A stretch of 17,023 nucleotides of DNA from Acidobacteriota bacterium. GTDB taxonomy: Bacteria > Acidobacteriota > Thermoanaerobaculia > Multivoradales > UBA5704. Of this stretch, positions 1-8,952 are shown piece after piece. Below the pieces are notes generated by a model. It was not told the DNA's origin and did no database searches. It saw nothing but the letters and a program-made list of their open reading frames with translations. The DNA lies in the NCBI GenBank assembly GCA_003223675.1, contig QHVW01000179.1:1-17023 (forward strand), given 5' to 3'. The first letter of the stretch is position 1. Each line of letters opens with the position of its first letter. The translations under genes and the position numbers were made by a program.

Positions 1-765
1 GGCCCAGCGCGTGTCCAGCGAGTAGAAGGGGCGCTCGACCTCCAGGCGCTGGCGCCCGCCGTCGCTGTTGTCCGCGTAGGAGGCGAGCAGGCGCACGCGG
101 CTCCCGAGCAGGTTCGGGTCGGTGTAGCGGACGAGGTTCGAGGTGCGGTCGATGGTGCCGATGCGGTCGAGCTCGATCTCCTTGCCGGTGCCCAGGAAGT
201 TGCTGTCGCTCAGCGAGAAGCTGGTGCTGTTCCGGCCCCCGGCGCGGCCGAAGGAGGCGCCCCCCTGGAGGGTCCAGACGTCGCGGGTGGTCACGTCCAC
301 CTCCACCTTGCCGTCGTCGCGCAGCACGGGGTGGATGTCGACGTCGTAGAGGTAGTCGTGGGTGCGCAGGATGCGCGCCGACTCGGCGATCAGCTCGGGG
401 TTGAAGACGTCGCCGGGCTTGAAGAGGAGCTGGCTCGCGATCACGCCCTCCCGCGTGGTGCGGTGCAGGCGGTTGGCGAAGCGGAAGAGCTTGCGATCCT
501 CCCCGGGGGCGTCGGCGTCGAAGATGTCCTTGGCGACCACCCGGACGTCGCCGATGACGCTCCCGGGGGGAATCCCCTGGGCCTCCGGTCCGGATGCCAG
601 CACGGGCTGCCGCGCGCCCTCGCTCCGCGCGGACAGCCAGCGGTAGAGGCCCGGCGACGGCTGGGCCTGGACGGGGGCGGCGCAGAGAGCGGCGGCCAAT
701 ATGCTCGCCACGAGCAGCAGGCGGTCGGGGGCTGGCGGGCGGCGCAGGCCGCGGCTCGAATCCAT
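1..765 (-). CDS. Omp85/BamA-like outer-membrane protein, N-terminal part (3' end cut by window edge)
   Basis: Reading leftward from ATG at 765, 255 codons stay open to the window edge. Residues 1-35 look like a signal peptide: an Arg-rich start, a hydrophobic stretch LLLVASILAAALCAAP, then a VQAQ cleavage region. Residues 70-165 resemble one POTRA domain (GVIASQLLFKPGDVFN, then ARILRTHDYLYDVDI, then VEVDVTTRDVWTL). From about 168 the pattern changes to alternating beta-barrel strands with typical D15/Omp85 motifs (SDSNFLGTGKEIELDR, YTDPNLLGSRVRLLASY). The family inserts proteins into, or moves them across, the outer membrane. With one POTRA visible this is more likely a BamA-like relative than BamA itself, but the barrel is missing here. 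A GGAG Shine-Dalgarno lies 7 bases before the ATG. It diverges from the protease genes and may share their regulatory region. Assignment to the superfamily is fairly secure; the exact subfamily is not. Confidence 0.8.
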   Translation of the reverse strand, partial: MDSSRGLRRPPAPDRLLLVASILAAALCAAPVQAQPSPGLYRWLSARSEGARQPVLASGPEAQGIPPGSVIGDVRVVAKDIFDADAPGEDRKLFRFANRLHRTTREGVIASQLLFKPGDVFNPELIAESARILRTHDYLYDVDIHPVLRDDGKVEVDVTTRDVWTLQGGASFGRAGGRNSTSFSLSDSNFLGTGKEIELDRIGTIDRTSNLVRYTDPNLLGSRVRLLASYADNSDGGRQRLEVERPFYSLDTRWA

Positions 766-939
766 GCAGAGGCTCCGTGGAAGACCCGTCAGTTGTACGG
801 ATCATAGCGCGGGAGCGTCGCGGACGCCACCGGGAATTTCCGGCCCCCGGATCGCCTTATCCCCGGAACACAGCGTCATCGTTTCGCGGTGATACCCCCC
901 GAGACCCCGTCTCCGGGGAGCCCGGAAGAGGGGCGCGTT

Positions 940-982
940 GTACCAATTATACGCCGTTTGACATAAGCGCGTAATTTGGTAC
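940..982. repeat. Imperfect inverted repeat, candidate operator
   Basis: GTACCAATTATACGC (940-954) is nearly the reverse complement of GCGTAATTTGGTAC (969-982), with one extra base in the left arm and a small shift in the A/T run. The 14-base spacer contains the rightward -35. The arms overlap the -10 elements of both candidate promoters, the layout expected of a shared operator. Confidence 0.45.
946..974 (-). promoter_or_regulatory. Candidate leftward promoter for the Omp85-like gene
   Basis: On the minus strand a perfect TATAAT lies at 951-946. The position 17 bases upstream (974-969) reads TTACGC, a poor -35. The start would be near 939, leaving a leader of roughly 175 nt before the ATG at 765. 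The -10 is embedded in the left arm of the inverted repeat. The weak -35 keeps confidence low. Confidence 0.35.
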
Positions 983-985
983 ACT
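958..985 (+). promoter_or_regulatory. Candidate sigma70-type promoter for the metalloprotease genes
   Basis: TTGACA (958-963) is a perfect -35 hexamer. After 16 bases comes TACACT (980-985, 4 of 6 matches to TATAAT), directly preceded by TGG, an extended -10 motif. Transcription would start near 992, giving a leader of about 95 nt before the ATG at 1087. The -35 lies between the arms of an imperfect inverted repeat and the -10 overlaps its right arm, so repression by a dimeric regulator is plausible. Confidence 0.5.
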
Positions 986-1086
986 GCCGCCAGTTTGCAT
1001 CCCTGAGGATGTAGATCCCAAGAGCGACCGAGAGAACGGGTAGTTGGGCGTTCCATGCACGCTCGGCTCCGCAGGAGGGACCAGGA

Positions 1087-2628
1087 ATGCGTTTGAGCTT
1101 GAATTTGAGCTTGAGGTGGATCTTTGTCAGCGGCACGCTGGCGTTCGCCGCCGGACCGGCCTGGTCGGCGGGGGGCCCGCCGGTGCTCCAGAGCCAGGAT
1201 TTCGCCGCCGCCGCCGGCGGCGTGGCGGCCGGCGCGCACCTGCGGCTGGAGGGGGTGCAGGTCGCGGACACGGGCGAGGGCGCGGCCTTCGATCTGGAGC
1301 GATTCGAGGTCTTCGCCAGGGACGCCAAGATCACCGTCCACGGCGACGCCGGGGACCGGGTGCTGCGGGCGCCCGCCAACGCCTACTTCCGCGGCACGCT
1401 GAAGGGCAAGCCCGACTCCCGCGTCTTCCTCGCCCGCCTGGAGGACGGCACCACCCAGGGGATGGTCAGCGAGCCGGGGGGGACCTACCTCATCGGCGGC
1501 GACCGCTCCGGCGGCGAGGCCAAGGCCCTGGGAGGGCCCCTCGTGATGCACCGGGTCGATCCCGTGCTGCTGAAGTCCTCCCGCCGCGACACCGCCACCT
1601 GCGGCAACGCCAGCCTCCCCGAGGGGCCGGGGAACAAGGTCCTGGACTTCGCGTCCATGGCTGCCCCGGCGGCCCCGGCGGTGTCGGAGAAGACCGCCGC
1701 CGCGGCGACCACCACCGCCCTGTACACCGCGCGGCTCGCCATCGAGACCGACTACGAATTCTTCCAGATCTTCAACGACGCCACGGCGGCCACCAACTAC
1801 GTGGCCAACCTGGTGGGCTTCGCCTCGACGGTCTACACCGCCGAGCTCAATACCGCGCTGGTCGTGCAGTCGCTCAGTCTCTGGCAGACCAGCAACGACC
1901 CCTGGACGCAGCGCAACACCCTCTGCAGCCTGCTGGAATTCGGGAAGTACTGGAACCAGAACAAGACGGGGGTGTCGCGGACGATCGCCCACTTCCTGAG
2001 CGGCAAGCTGAGCGGCGGCGGCATCTCCTGGGTGGGCGCGCTCTGCCGCGGCACCTTCACCACCGGCTACACCTCCTGCCCCGAGCTCGGCGCCGAGACC
2101 ACCCCCTGGGGGGGCGACTACGGCTACACGGGCAACATCTACGGCGAATTCAACATCAACAACCCGGTTGTGGTGTGGGACATCTACTCGTTCGCCCACG
2201 AGGTGGGGCACAACTTCGGCTCCAAGCACAGCCACTGCTACAACAACGTCGGCGGCAGCCCGGACCCCATCGACAAGTGCTACTCCGGCGAGAGCGGCTG
2301 CTACTCCGGCGCCACCTCGCTGCCCGGGCCCTCGGGCCAGGGGAGCGGCACGATCATGAGCTATTGCAACCTGATGTCGGGGACCTACAGCAATATCTCC
2401 ATGACCTTCGGCACCAACTTCGCCTACGGCACGCTGCCCGGCCGGGAGGCGGCGCAGATGAACGGCTACATCGGCGCCGTGGCCGCGGCCAATGCGACCT
2501 GCCTGGCGCCGGTCAGCGGCGGGGGCGGCGGCGGTACCGGTGGCGGAGGTGGCGGCTCCAACCCACCTCCCTCAGCCCTGCCGTTCAGCGACGGCTTCGA
2601 GTCGGGGACCATGGGCTCCTGGCACTGA
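1087..2628 (+). CDS. Secreted metzincin (M12/reprolysin-like) zinc metalloprotease, paralogue 1
   Basis: The 513-residue product begins with a signal peptide (about 1-28: Arg start, FVSGTLAFAAG core, AWSA cleavage region). A propeptide follows to about 215, then the catalytic domain. HEVGHNFGSKH (371-381) is the HExxHxxGxxH zinc site: H371, H375 and H381 bind zinc and E372 is the catalytic base. GTIMSY, with M424, is the Met-turn, so this is a metzincin. C172 in the propeptide motif CGN could be a cysteine switch (inferred). Many cysteines in the catalytic domain suggest disulfides. A Gly-rich linker (477-491) leads to a short tail, PFSDGFESGTMGSW, also found in the next gene. The start is supported by AGGAGG 8 bases upstream and by the signal peptide. 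It probably degrades extracellular proteins; the substrate is unknown. Confidence 0.87.
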   Translation: MRLSLNLSLRWIFVSGTLAFAAGPAWSAGGPPVLQSQDFAAAAGGVAAGAHLRLEGVQVADTGEGAAFDLERFEVFARDAKITVHGDAGDRVLRAPANAYFRGTLKGKPDSRVFLARLEDGTTQGMVSEPGGTYLIGGDRSGGEAKALGGPLVMHRVDPVLLKSSRRDTATCGNASLPEGPGNKVLDFASMAAPAAPAVSEKTAAAATTTALYTARLAIETDYEFFQIFNDATAATNYVANLVGFASTVYTAELNTALVVQSLSLWQTSNDPWTQRNTLCSLLEFGKYWNQNKTGVSRTIAHFLSGKLSGGGISWVGALCRGTFTTGYTSCPELGAETTPWGGDYGYTGNIYGEFNINNPVVVWDIYSFAHEVGHNFGSKHSHCYNNVGGSPDPIDKCYSGESGCYSGATSLPGPSGQGSGTIMSYCNLMSGTYSNISMTFGTNFAYGTLPGREAAQMNGYIGAVAAANATCLAPVSGGGGGGTGGGGGGSNPPPSALPFSDGFESGTMGSWH

Positions 2629-2852
2629 GCCTCGACCTGAGCGGTTGGCCCGGGAATTGCCTTTTTCCGTTCCCCAGAGTGGTTCGGTGTAGGCCAAATC
2701 CCTGATTCCACAGCCTTTCGGTGTGGGCGGGGAGACAAGGATTGGAGGGTCTGGGTGACAAAAAGTGTCTGCAGGCCCGGCGTCGCTCCTGAGGAGCGGT
2801 ATCAACAAAAAGCTCCGGAGCGGCGTCTGTGCTCCGTAGAAGGAGAACCGGA
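2629..2852. other. Intergenic spacer between the two protease paralogues
   Basis: No gene is seen. The spacer contains a palindrome, CGCTCCTGAGGAGCG (2785-2799), and a second, GCTCCGGAGC (2813-2822), just upstream of the ribosome-binding site. TTCGGTGT occurs twice, 34 bases apart (2683-2690 and 2717-2724). No T-run follows either palindrome, so neither is a typical terminator. I found no convincing separate promoter, so paralogue 2 may be read from the promoter near 958. Confidence 0.4.
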
Positions 2853-4328
2853 ATGCGTTGGAGCGTGAATCGGATGGTCCTTGCCGGCTGCGCGGCATTG
2901 CTCGCCGCCGGTCCGGTCCGGGCGGCGGGCCCGGCGCTGCCGGCGGTGGAGAGCCGGGACTTCGCGGCCACGGCCGCCAGGCTGGCCGTGGGCTCGCGCC
3001 TGCGGCTGGAGAACGTCCAGGTGGCCAATTCGGGAGAGACCCGGGCGCTGGTGCTGGAGCGCTTCGAGGTCTTCACCAAGGACGCGAAGATCACCGTCCA
3101 TGGCGACGGCGGCGAGAAGCAGGTCCTGCCGGCGCCGGCGAACGCCTACTTCCGCGGCGTGATCGACGGCAGGCCCGGGTCGCGCGCCTTCCTGGCCCGG
3201 CCGGAGGACGGCCGCACCCAGGGGGTGATCAGCGACGCGGACGACGTCTACCTGATCGGCGGCGACGCCTTGGCGGCCAAGGCCCTGGGCGGCCCGCTGG
3301 AGATGCACCGGGTCGACCCCGTGCTGCTGAAGGCGGCCCGCGGCGAGGCCTTCAATTGCGGCAACGCGCAGATCCCAGGGCTGGCGGGCAAGGGAGCGGT
3401 GGCCCTCGACCTCGGGGACGGCACGGCGTCGCCCCAGGAGAAGGTGACCGCCGCCGGCGCTCCCGCCCACACGGCGCGGGTGGCGATCGAGAGCGACTTC
3501 GAGTTCTACTCGCTGTTCAACAACGTGACCAACGCCACCAACTACGTGGGCAACCTGATCGGCTACGCCTCGACGATCTATGCCGCGGAGCTCAACACCT
3601 CGCTGGTGGTGCCGTCGGTCGACCTGTGGCAGACCAGCAGCGACCCCTGGACCCAGACCAGCACGTTCTGCGGGCTGCTCGAGTTCGGCAAGTACTGGAA
3701 CCAGAACAAGACGGGGGTCTCGCGGACGATCGCCCACTTCCTGAGCGGCAAGTCGCTGGGCGGCGGCATCGCCTGGCTCAACGTGCTTTGCCATGGTCCC
3801 TTCTTCAGCGGCGGCGCGAGCTCCTGCCCGGGCCTCGGCACCGAGTCGACCTCCTGGGGGGGCGGCTACGGGTTCACCGCCAACATCGGCGGCAACTTCG
3901 ACATCAACAACCCGACCGTGGTCTGGGACATCTACTCGACCTCCCACGAGATCGGGCACAACTTCGGCTCGCCCCACAGCCACTGCTACAACGGCCTGGA
4001 GGGCAACGCGAGCCCGATCGACAAGTGCTACGGCAGCGAGCAAAACTGCTATTCCGGCGCCACCTCGCTGCCCGGGGCCGGCCGCAGTGGTACAATCATG
4101 AGCTACTGCCACCTGCTCGGTGGGTACGGCGCCATCGCGTTGACGTTCGGTACCAATTTTTCTTTCGGCGTACAGCCCGGGCGTGAGGCGACGCACATGA
4201 ACACCTACGTCAGCTCGGTGGCGTCGTCCAATCCGGCCTGCATCGCGCCGGTGAGCGTAGCGGGCATCTTCAGCGACGGTTTCGAAGGGGGAGCGGTCCC
4301 CGGCCTGTGGAGCGGCAAGACGCCGTAG
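2853..4328 (+). CDS. Secreted metzincin (M12/reprolysin-like) zinc metalloprotease, paralogue 2
   Basis: The 491-residue product is collinear with the preceding protease, with long shared stretches such as FGKYWNQNKTGVSRTIAHFL. The signal peptide is about 1-27 (MVLAGCAALLAAGPVRAAG). The propeptide has a matching CGN cysteine (C169). The catalytic domain has HEIGHNFGSPH (H365, H369, H375, catalytic E366) and the Met-turn GTIMSY (M416). It lacks the poly-Gly linker but ends in a related tail, IFSDGFEGGAVPGLW. ATG 2853 is preferred over an upstream in-frame GTG at 2829: AAGGAG lies 7 bases before it and it aligns with paralogue 1. The pair is a tandem duplication that has diverged. The stop is 34 bp before the next gene, suggesting co-transcription. 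Likely an extracellular protease with a different substrate preference (inferred). Confidence 0.87.
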   Translation: MRWSVNRMVLAGCAALLAAGPVRAAGPALPAVESRDFAATAARLAVGSRLRLENVQVANSGETRALVLERFEVFTKDAKITVHGDGGEKQVLPAPANAYFRGVIDGRPGSRAFLARPEDGRTQGVISDADDVYLIGGDALAAKALGGPLEMHRVDPVLLKAARGEAFNCGNAQIPGLAGKGAVALDLGDGTASPQEKVTAAGAPAHTARVAIESDFEFYSLFNNVTNATNYVGNLIGYASTIYAAELNTSLVVPSVDLWQTSSDPWTQTSTFCGLLEFGKYWNQNKTGVSRTIAHFLSGKSLGGGIAWLNVLCHGPFFSGGASSCPGLGTESTSWGGGYGFTANIGGNFDINNPTVVWDIYSTSHEIGHNFGSPHSHCYNGLEGNASPIDKCYGSEQNCYSGATSLPGAGRSGTIMSYCHLLGGYGAIALTFGTNFSFGVQPGREATHMNTYVSSVASSNPACIAPVSVAGIFSDGFEGGAVPGLWSGKTP

Positions 4329-4362
4329 ACGGCCAAGACGGAACGGTGACAAGGAGCGATTC

Positions 4363-5640
4363 ATGACGAGACACACCCTTACACGACTCCAGCGTGCCAC
4401 CGGCCTCGCGGCCGCGCTCTTCCTCACGGGCGCGCTCGCCGCGGGGGCCGCCAACGGCGTCCGCGTGCCGAACGGCGGCAACCCCGAGGGGGCCGTCAAG
4501 TGCGCGGCGGGGAACCCGAACACGGCCCGGTTCAGCCAGAATTGCGGCGCCCTGGTCACCCTGACCGCGGGCGACGCGACGCCGGCCTACGTGCAGGACA
4601 ACTCCCCCTCGGCCGACGGGGCCTACCGGGCCCGGTTCTACCTCAATCCGCGGCTGCTCCAGATCTCGGGCAGCGGCTTCGACGTCTTCGCCGCCTACGA
4701 CGGCACCGACCCGACCCCGCCGGCCAATGCCGGCAACGCGGTGTTCCGGGTGACGATCCAGCAGTCCGGGGCGCAGAAGCAGCTCACCGCCTTCGTCCGG
4801 CTGAATTCGGGCAACGAGTCGCAGATCTCGGCCCCGGTCAACATCGCCAACGGCTGGCGGTCGGTCGAGGTCGACTGGGCCAAGGGGGCCGGCAACGGCC
4901 ATCTCAACCTGTGGGTGGACGGCAAGGCGCAGACGACGGGGCTCACCGCGCTCACCAACGACACGGAGACGATCAACTACGTGCGCTGGGGGGCCGTGTC
5001 CGGCCTGGACGGCAATGCGTCGGGCTCGTTCCGCCTGGACGACTTCGCCTCCCAGCGCAGCAGCTACATCGGCCCGGCCCTCCCGTTCAGCGACGCCGAC
5101 ACGACCAGCCCGTTCTTCCCCTTCATCCAGGGGATCTACGCGGCCGAGGTGATCCCGGACTGCGGCGTCGGCTCCTTCTGCCCCAACGGCGCGATCACCC
5201 GCAAGGAGATGGCCCAGTTCCTGTTGCTGGCCAAGAACGGGGCGAGCTACACCCCGCCCCCCTGCACCACGGCGACGTTCAGCGACGTCCCCTGCTCGAA
5301 CCCCTACGCGGCCTGGATCTACGAGATCGCGCGGGAAGGGATCACCAGCGGCTGCGCCGCCGGCGTCTTCTGCCCGGACGGCACCGTGACCCGCTCGCAG
5401 ATGTCGGTCTTCCTGATGGTGGCGCGGGGCTTCCCGGCGGCCCCCTGCCCGCCGTCGTCGTTCGCCGACGTGCCGACGTCGAGCCCCTTCTGCGGCTGGA
5501 TCAACCAGGTGGCGGCCAAGGGGATCACCGCCGGCTGCGGCGGCGGCAACTTCTGCCCGGAGTCGCTGGTGCTGCGCGGCCAGATGTCGGTGTTCCTGGC
5601 GACGACGTTCGGGATTCCGACCCACGCGGTGGGGCCGTAA
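4363..5640 (+). CDS. Secreted jelly-roll (LamG/ConA-like) protein with three C-terminal SLH repeats
   Basis: The 425-residue product has a signal peptide (about 1-30, GLAAALFLTGALAAGAA). Residues 40-235 form a beta-rich domain resembling LamG/concanavalin-type folds (YRARFYLNP, WRSVEVDW, GHLNLWVDGK, FRLDDF). Residues 240-425 hold three S-layer homology repeats of the form FSDVP...W...GIT.GC...FCP...TR.QM.VFL, each with a cysteine pair in the GC...CP loop. SLH repeats bind cell-wall or surface polymers non-covalently, so the protein is probably held at the surface. No catalytic residues are evident; sugar or protein binding by the jelly roll is inferred. AAGGAG 6 bases upstream supports the start. 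It follows the protease pair by 34 bp, so it may tether or support them. It converges on the dehydrogenase gene, with a palindromic repeat between. Confidence 0.83.
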   Translation: MTRHTLTRLQRATGLAAALFLTGALAAGAANGVRVPNGGNPEGAVKCAAGNPNTARFSQNCGALVTLTAGDATPAYVQDNSPSADGAYRARFYLNPRLLQISGSGFDVFAAYDGTDPTPPANAGNAVFRVTIQQSGAQKQLTAFVRLNSGNESQISAPVNIANGWRSVEVDWAKGAGNGHLNLWVDGKAQTTGLTALTNDTETINYVRWGAVSGLDGNASGSFRLDDFASQRSSYIGPALPFSDADTTSPFFPFIQGIYAAEVIPDCGVGSFCPNGAITRKEMAQFLLLAKNGASYTPPPCTTATFSDVPCSNPYAAWIYEIAREGITSGCAAGVFCPDGTVTRSQMSVFLMVARGFPAAPCPPSSFADVPTSSPFCGWINQVAAKGITAGCGGGNFCPESLVLRGQMSVFLATTFGIPTHAVGP

Positions 5641-5649
5641 GGGCTTTCC

Positions 5650-5736
5650 TGTAGGGGCGCCCCTGTGTGGGCGCCCTGCCTCCGCGCTATCACCGAATCC
5701 CCCCACCCAGGGCGGCCACATAGGGCCGCCCCTACA
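5650..5736. repeat. GC-rich interspersed palindrome, copy A (two arms)
   Basis: Two 29-nt arms (5650-5678 and 5708-5736) are inverted copies with 3 mismatches. Each begins or ends with TGTAGGGGCG or its complement, and each folds into its own 8-bp hairpin. Left-arm C5660/G5671 replace the G/C pair found in the other arms, so pairing is kept. The copy fills the gap between the stops of two convergent genes. REP or MITE-like; no transposase or target duplication is visible. Confidence 0.8.
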
Positions 5737-5741
5737 ATTTT

Positions 5742-5743
<2 letters not shown>
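5710..5743 (+). terminator. Candidate rho-independent terminator formed by the right arm of copy A
   Basis: GGGCGGCC (5710-5717) pairs with GGCCGCCC (5724-5731) across a 6-base loop. Five to six bases later comes TTTTTT (5738-5743). On the plus strand this fits a terminator for the SLH gene ending at 5640 and possibly the whole protease run. The gap between stem and T-run is longer than ideal. Confidence 0.5.
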
Positions 5744-7469
<1,726 letters not shown>

Positions 7470-7511
7470 GAGACGTATGTACAGCAAAAAGCGCACCCGG
7501 TTCACCCCCCC

Positions 7512-7540
7512 CAAGGCGGCCACATAGGGCCGCCCCTACT
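7512..7540. repeat. GC-rich interspersed palindrome, copy B (single arm)
   Basis: This matches the right arms of copies A and C, including the GGCGGCC-ACATAG-GGCCGCC hairpin and the CCCCTAC edge. No partner arm is present. It fills the gap between the dehydrogenase start and the PKD-SLH gene. The repeat's terminal bases overlap the TAG stop of the latter (complement at 7539-7541). Confidence 0.75.
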
Positions 7541-8591
7541 AAGGCGGCGACGGCATCAAGCCGAACATCACCGAGAGGAAGACCGACATCTGGGCCCGCG
7601 TCACCACGGTCCCGGGGCAGTAGGAGCCGCCGCCGCAGCCGGCGGTCACGCCCAGGCTCACCAGCTCCTTGACCCACGGATAGAAGGGGGTGGTGCAGGG
7701 CACGTCTCCGAAGGGAGCCGGCGGGCAGGTGCGGTCCGGGTTGTAGCCGGGGCCCCGCGCGGTGAGGACGAGGAAGACCGCCATCTGGTCGCGCGTCACG
7801 GGGTTGCCGGGGCAGTAGTTGCCGCCGCCGCAGCCGGCCGTCACCCCCCGCCGCACCAGCTCGTTGATCCATGGGGCGAGCGGGTCGGAGCAGGGCACGT
7901 CGGCGAAGGCCGCCGTGACGCAGGGGGGCGGCACGTAGGAGCCCCCCTCCTTGGCGCGCAGCAGGAAGATCGCCATGTCGCCGCGGGTCATCGGCGCGTC
8001 CGGGCAGAAACTGAGCGGCGAGCTCCCGCAGGTGGTGGGCACGCCGTGCGCCCAGAGGTTCTCGATGAAATTCCACACCCAGTAGGTGGGCGGCACGTCG
8101 GCGAAGGTGTAGGAGCGCACCTTCACCGTCACCGGCGCCGTGCTGGCCAGGCCGTCGACGTTGCTCACCTCCAGGTGGGCCTGGTAGTCGCCGGGGAGGA
8201 GAGGCGCCGTCCAGGACGCCGGCGAGCCGGTCACCACGATGTCGGGCAGGAGGCTGGAGAAGATCCACGTGTGGGTCAGGGGAGGCCGGCCGGACGCGCT
8301 GTCCTGGAGGGTCACCGTCTGGCCCGTGCCCACCAGAGGGGGGATGCTGGAGCTGAGGACCTTGGGCAGCGGATCGAGCACGACCACGGTCTGCATCGTG
8401 GTGCTGCAGCCGCTGGCGTTGCAGGCCTGCAGGGTGACCTGCTTGGTGCCGGGGGTCGAGAAGGTCATGGTGGGGCTCTCCACGGTGGAGGTCCCCGACT
8501 GGGCCCAGGCGTTTGAAAATAGCAATATGGCGATAGAGAAGAGCGAGGCTCTCCGGCCCAGGGACTGCACACGCGGGTACGACCTGGACAT
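7539..8591 (-). CDS. Secreted PKD-domain protein with three C-terminal SLH repeats
   Basis: The 350-residue product starts with a signal peptide (about 1-31, LFSIAILLFSNAWAQ). Residues 32-75 match only the second half of a PKD domain (SPTMTFSTPGTKQVTLQA, then CNASGCSTT). A complete PKD/Ig-like domain follows at about 76-158 (VGTGQTVTLQDSASG, then GDYQAHLEVSNVDG). Residues 161-350 are three SLH repeats with GVTAGCGGGNYCP-type cysteine pairs. PKD domains are beta-sandwich spacers or adhesive modules of surface proteins; no catalytic motif is seen. It is likely structural or adhesive. The start is set by the signal peptide and an in-frame TGA a few codons upstream; the Shine-Dalgarno is weak (GAAGAG). 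It lies upstream of the dehydrogenase on the same strand with about 70 bp between, so co-transcription is possible. Confidence 0.82.
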   Translation of the reverse strand: MSRSYPRVQSLGRRASLFSIAILLFSNAWAQSGTSTVESPTMTFSTPGTKQVTLQACNASGCSTTMQTVVVLDPLPKVLSSSIPPLVGTGQTVTLQDSASGRPPLTHTWIFSSLLPDIVVTGSPASWTAPLLPGDYQAHLEVSNVDGLASTAPVTVKVRSYTFADVPPTYWVWNFIENLWAHGVPTTCGSSPLSFCPDAPMTRGDMAIFLLRAKEGGSYVPPPCVTAAFADVPCSDPLAPWINELVRRGVTAGCGGGNYCPGNPVTRDQMAVFLVLTARGPGYNPDRTCPPAPFGDVPCTTPFYPWVKELVSLGVTAGCGGGSYCPGTVVTRAQMSVFLSVMFGLMPSPP

Positions 8592-8618
8592 CAGCTCTTC
8601 AAGACCTCACCTCGGTGC

Positions 8619-8685
8619 GCTCTCCCGCCCCGCTTTCGAAGAGCCCGGCGGCGGGTGCCAACCTCACCCGCCGCCTTCGGAGAGC
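8619..8685 (-). promoter_or_regulatory. Strong nested hairpin in the leader of the PKD-SLH gene
   Basis: GGCGGCGGGTG (8647-8657) pairs perfectly with CACCCGCCGCC (8665-8675), an 11-bp GC stem with a 7-base loop. Outside it GCTCTCC (8619-8625) pairs with GGAGAGC (8679-8685). It sits 28-94 bases upstream of the leftward ATG at 8591, so it could act as an attenuator or stabilise the mRNA. No T-run follows on either strand. It matches no riboswitch class I know. Confidence 0.5.
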
Positions 8686-8856
8686 TAACAGCCAACCTAA
8701 TTGAAAGACATACGCTGGCTCCCTCCATGAGCAAGCTTCATACCTGCGCCCCTTTTGTTGAAAATAAAGGAGTTAGGGGAAAGAAGAGAGCGTAGATCGC
8801 CAATTAGTGACCGCGAATGTGTCAAGGATTGTCAGTTGCAGATACCCTGATGTCTC

Positions 8857-8952
8857 TGTAGGGGCGGCCCTATGTGGCCGCCCTGGGTGGGGGAGATCTC
8901 CGATCCCGCAAAATCCCCCCACCCAGGGCGGCCACACAGGGCCGCCCCTACA
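8857..8952. repeat. GC-rich interspersed palindrome, copy C (two arms)
   Basis: Arms 8857-8885 and 8924-8952 are inverted copies differing at one base in 29. Pairing continues inward with CTGGGTGGGGG against CCCCCCACCCAG, giving arms of about 40 nt, longer than in copy A. Each arm also folds by itself. It ends 40 bases before the glycosyltransferase start. Confidence 0.8.

Larger units (their letters stand above)
766..1086. other. Divergent intergenic region between Omp85-like and protease genes
   Basis: No convincing gene is visible in these 321 bases. The stretch holds candidate promoters for both directions around 940-985 (listed separately). It also has a GC-rich hairpin at 897-918: CCCC-GAGAC pairs with GTCTC-C-GGGG around a CCC loop with one bulged C. 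That hairpin would lie in the leader of the leftward Omp85-like transcript. Short open frames here overlap the promoter and lack family resemblance. Confidence 0.5.

Noticed and set aside
802..2235. A 477-codon minus-strand frame across the first protease and the promoter region
   Set aside because: Composition is typical of antisense in GC-rich DNA, and it lies opposite a gene with zinc-site and signal-peptide evidence.
2785..2822. Palindromes before the second protease considered as a terminator
   Set aside because: No T-run follows and they sit immediately before the ribosome-binding site of a gene on the same strand.
7470..7523. Extended N-terminus of the dehydrogenase from ATG 7523
   Set aside because: The extra 18 residues are encoded by palindrome copy B and would bury the signal peptide; ATG 7469 is preferred.
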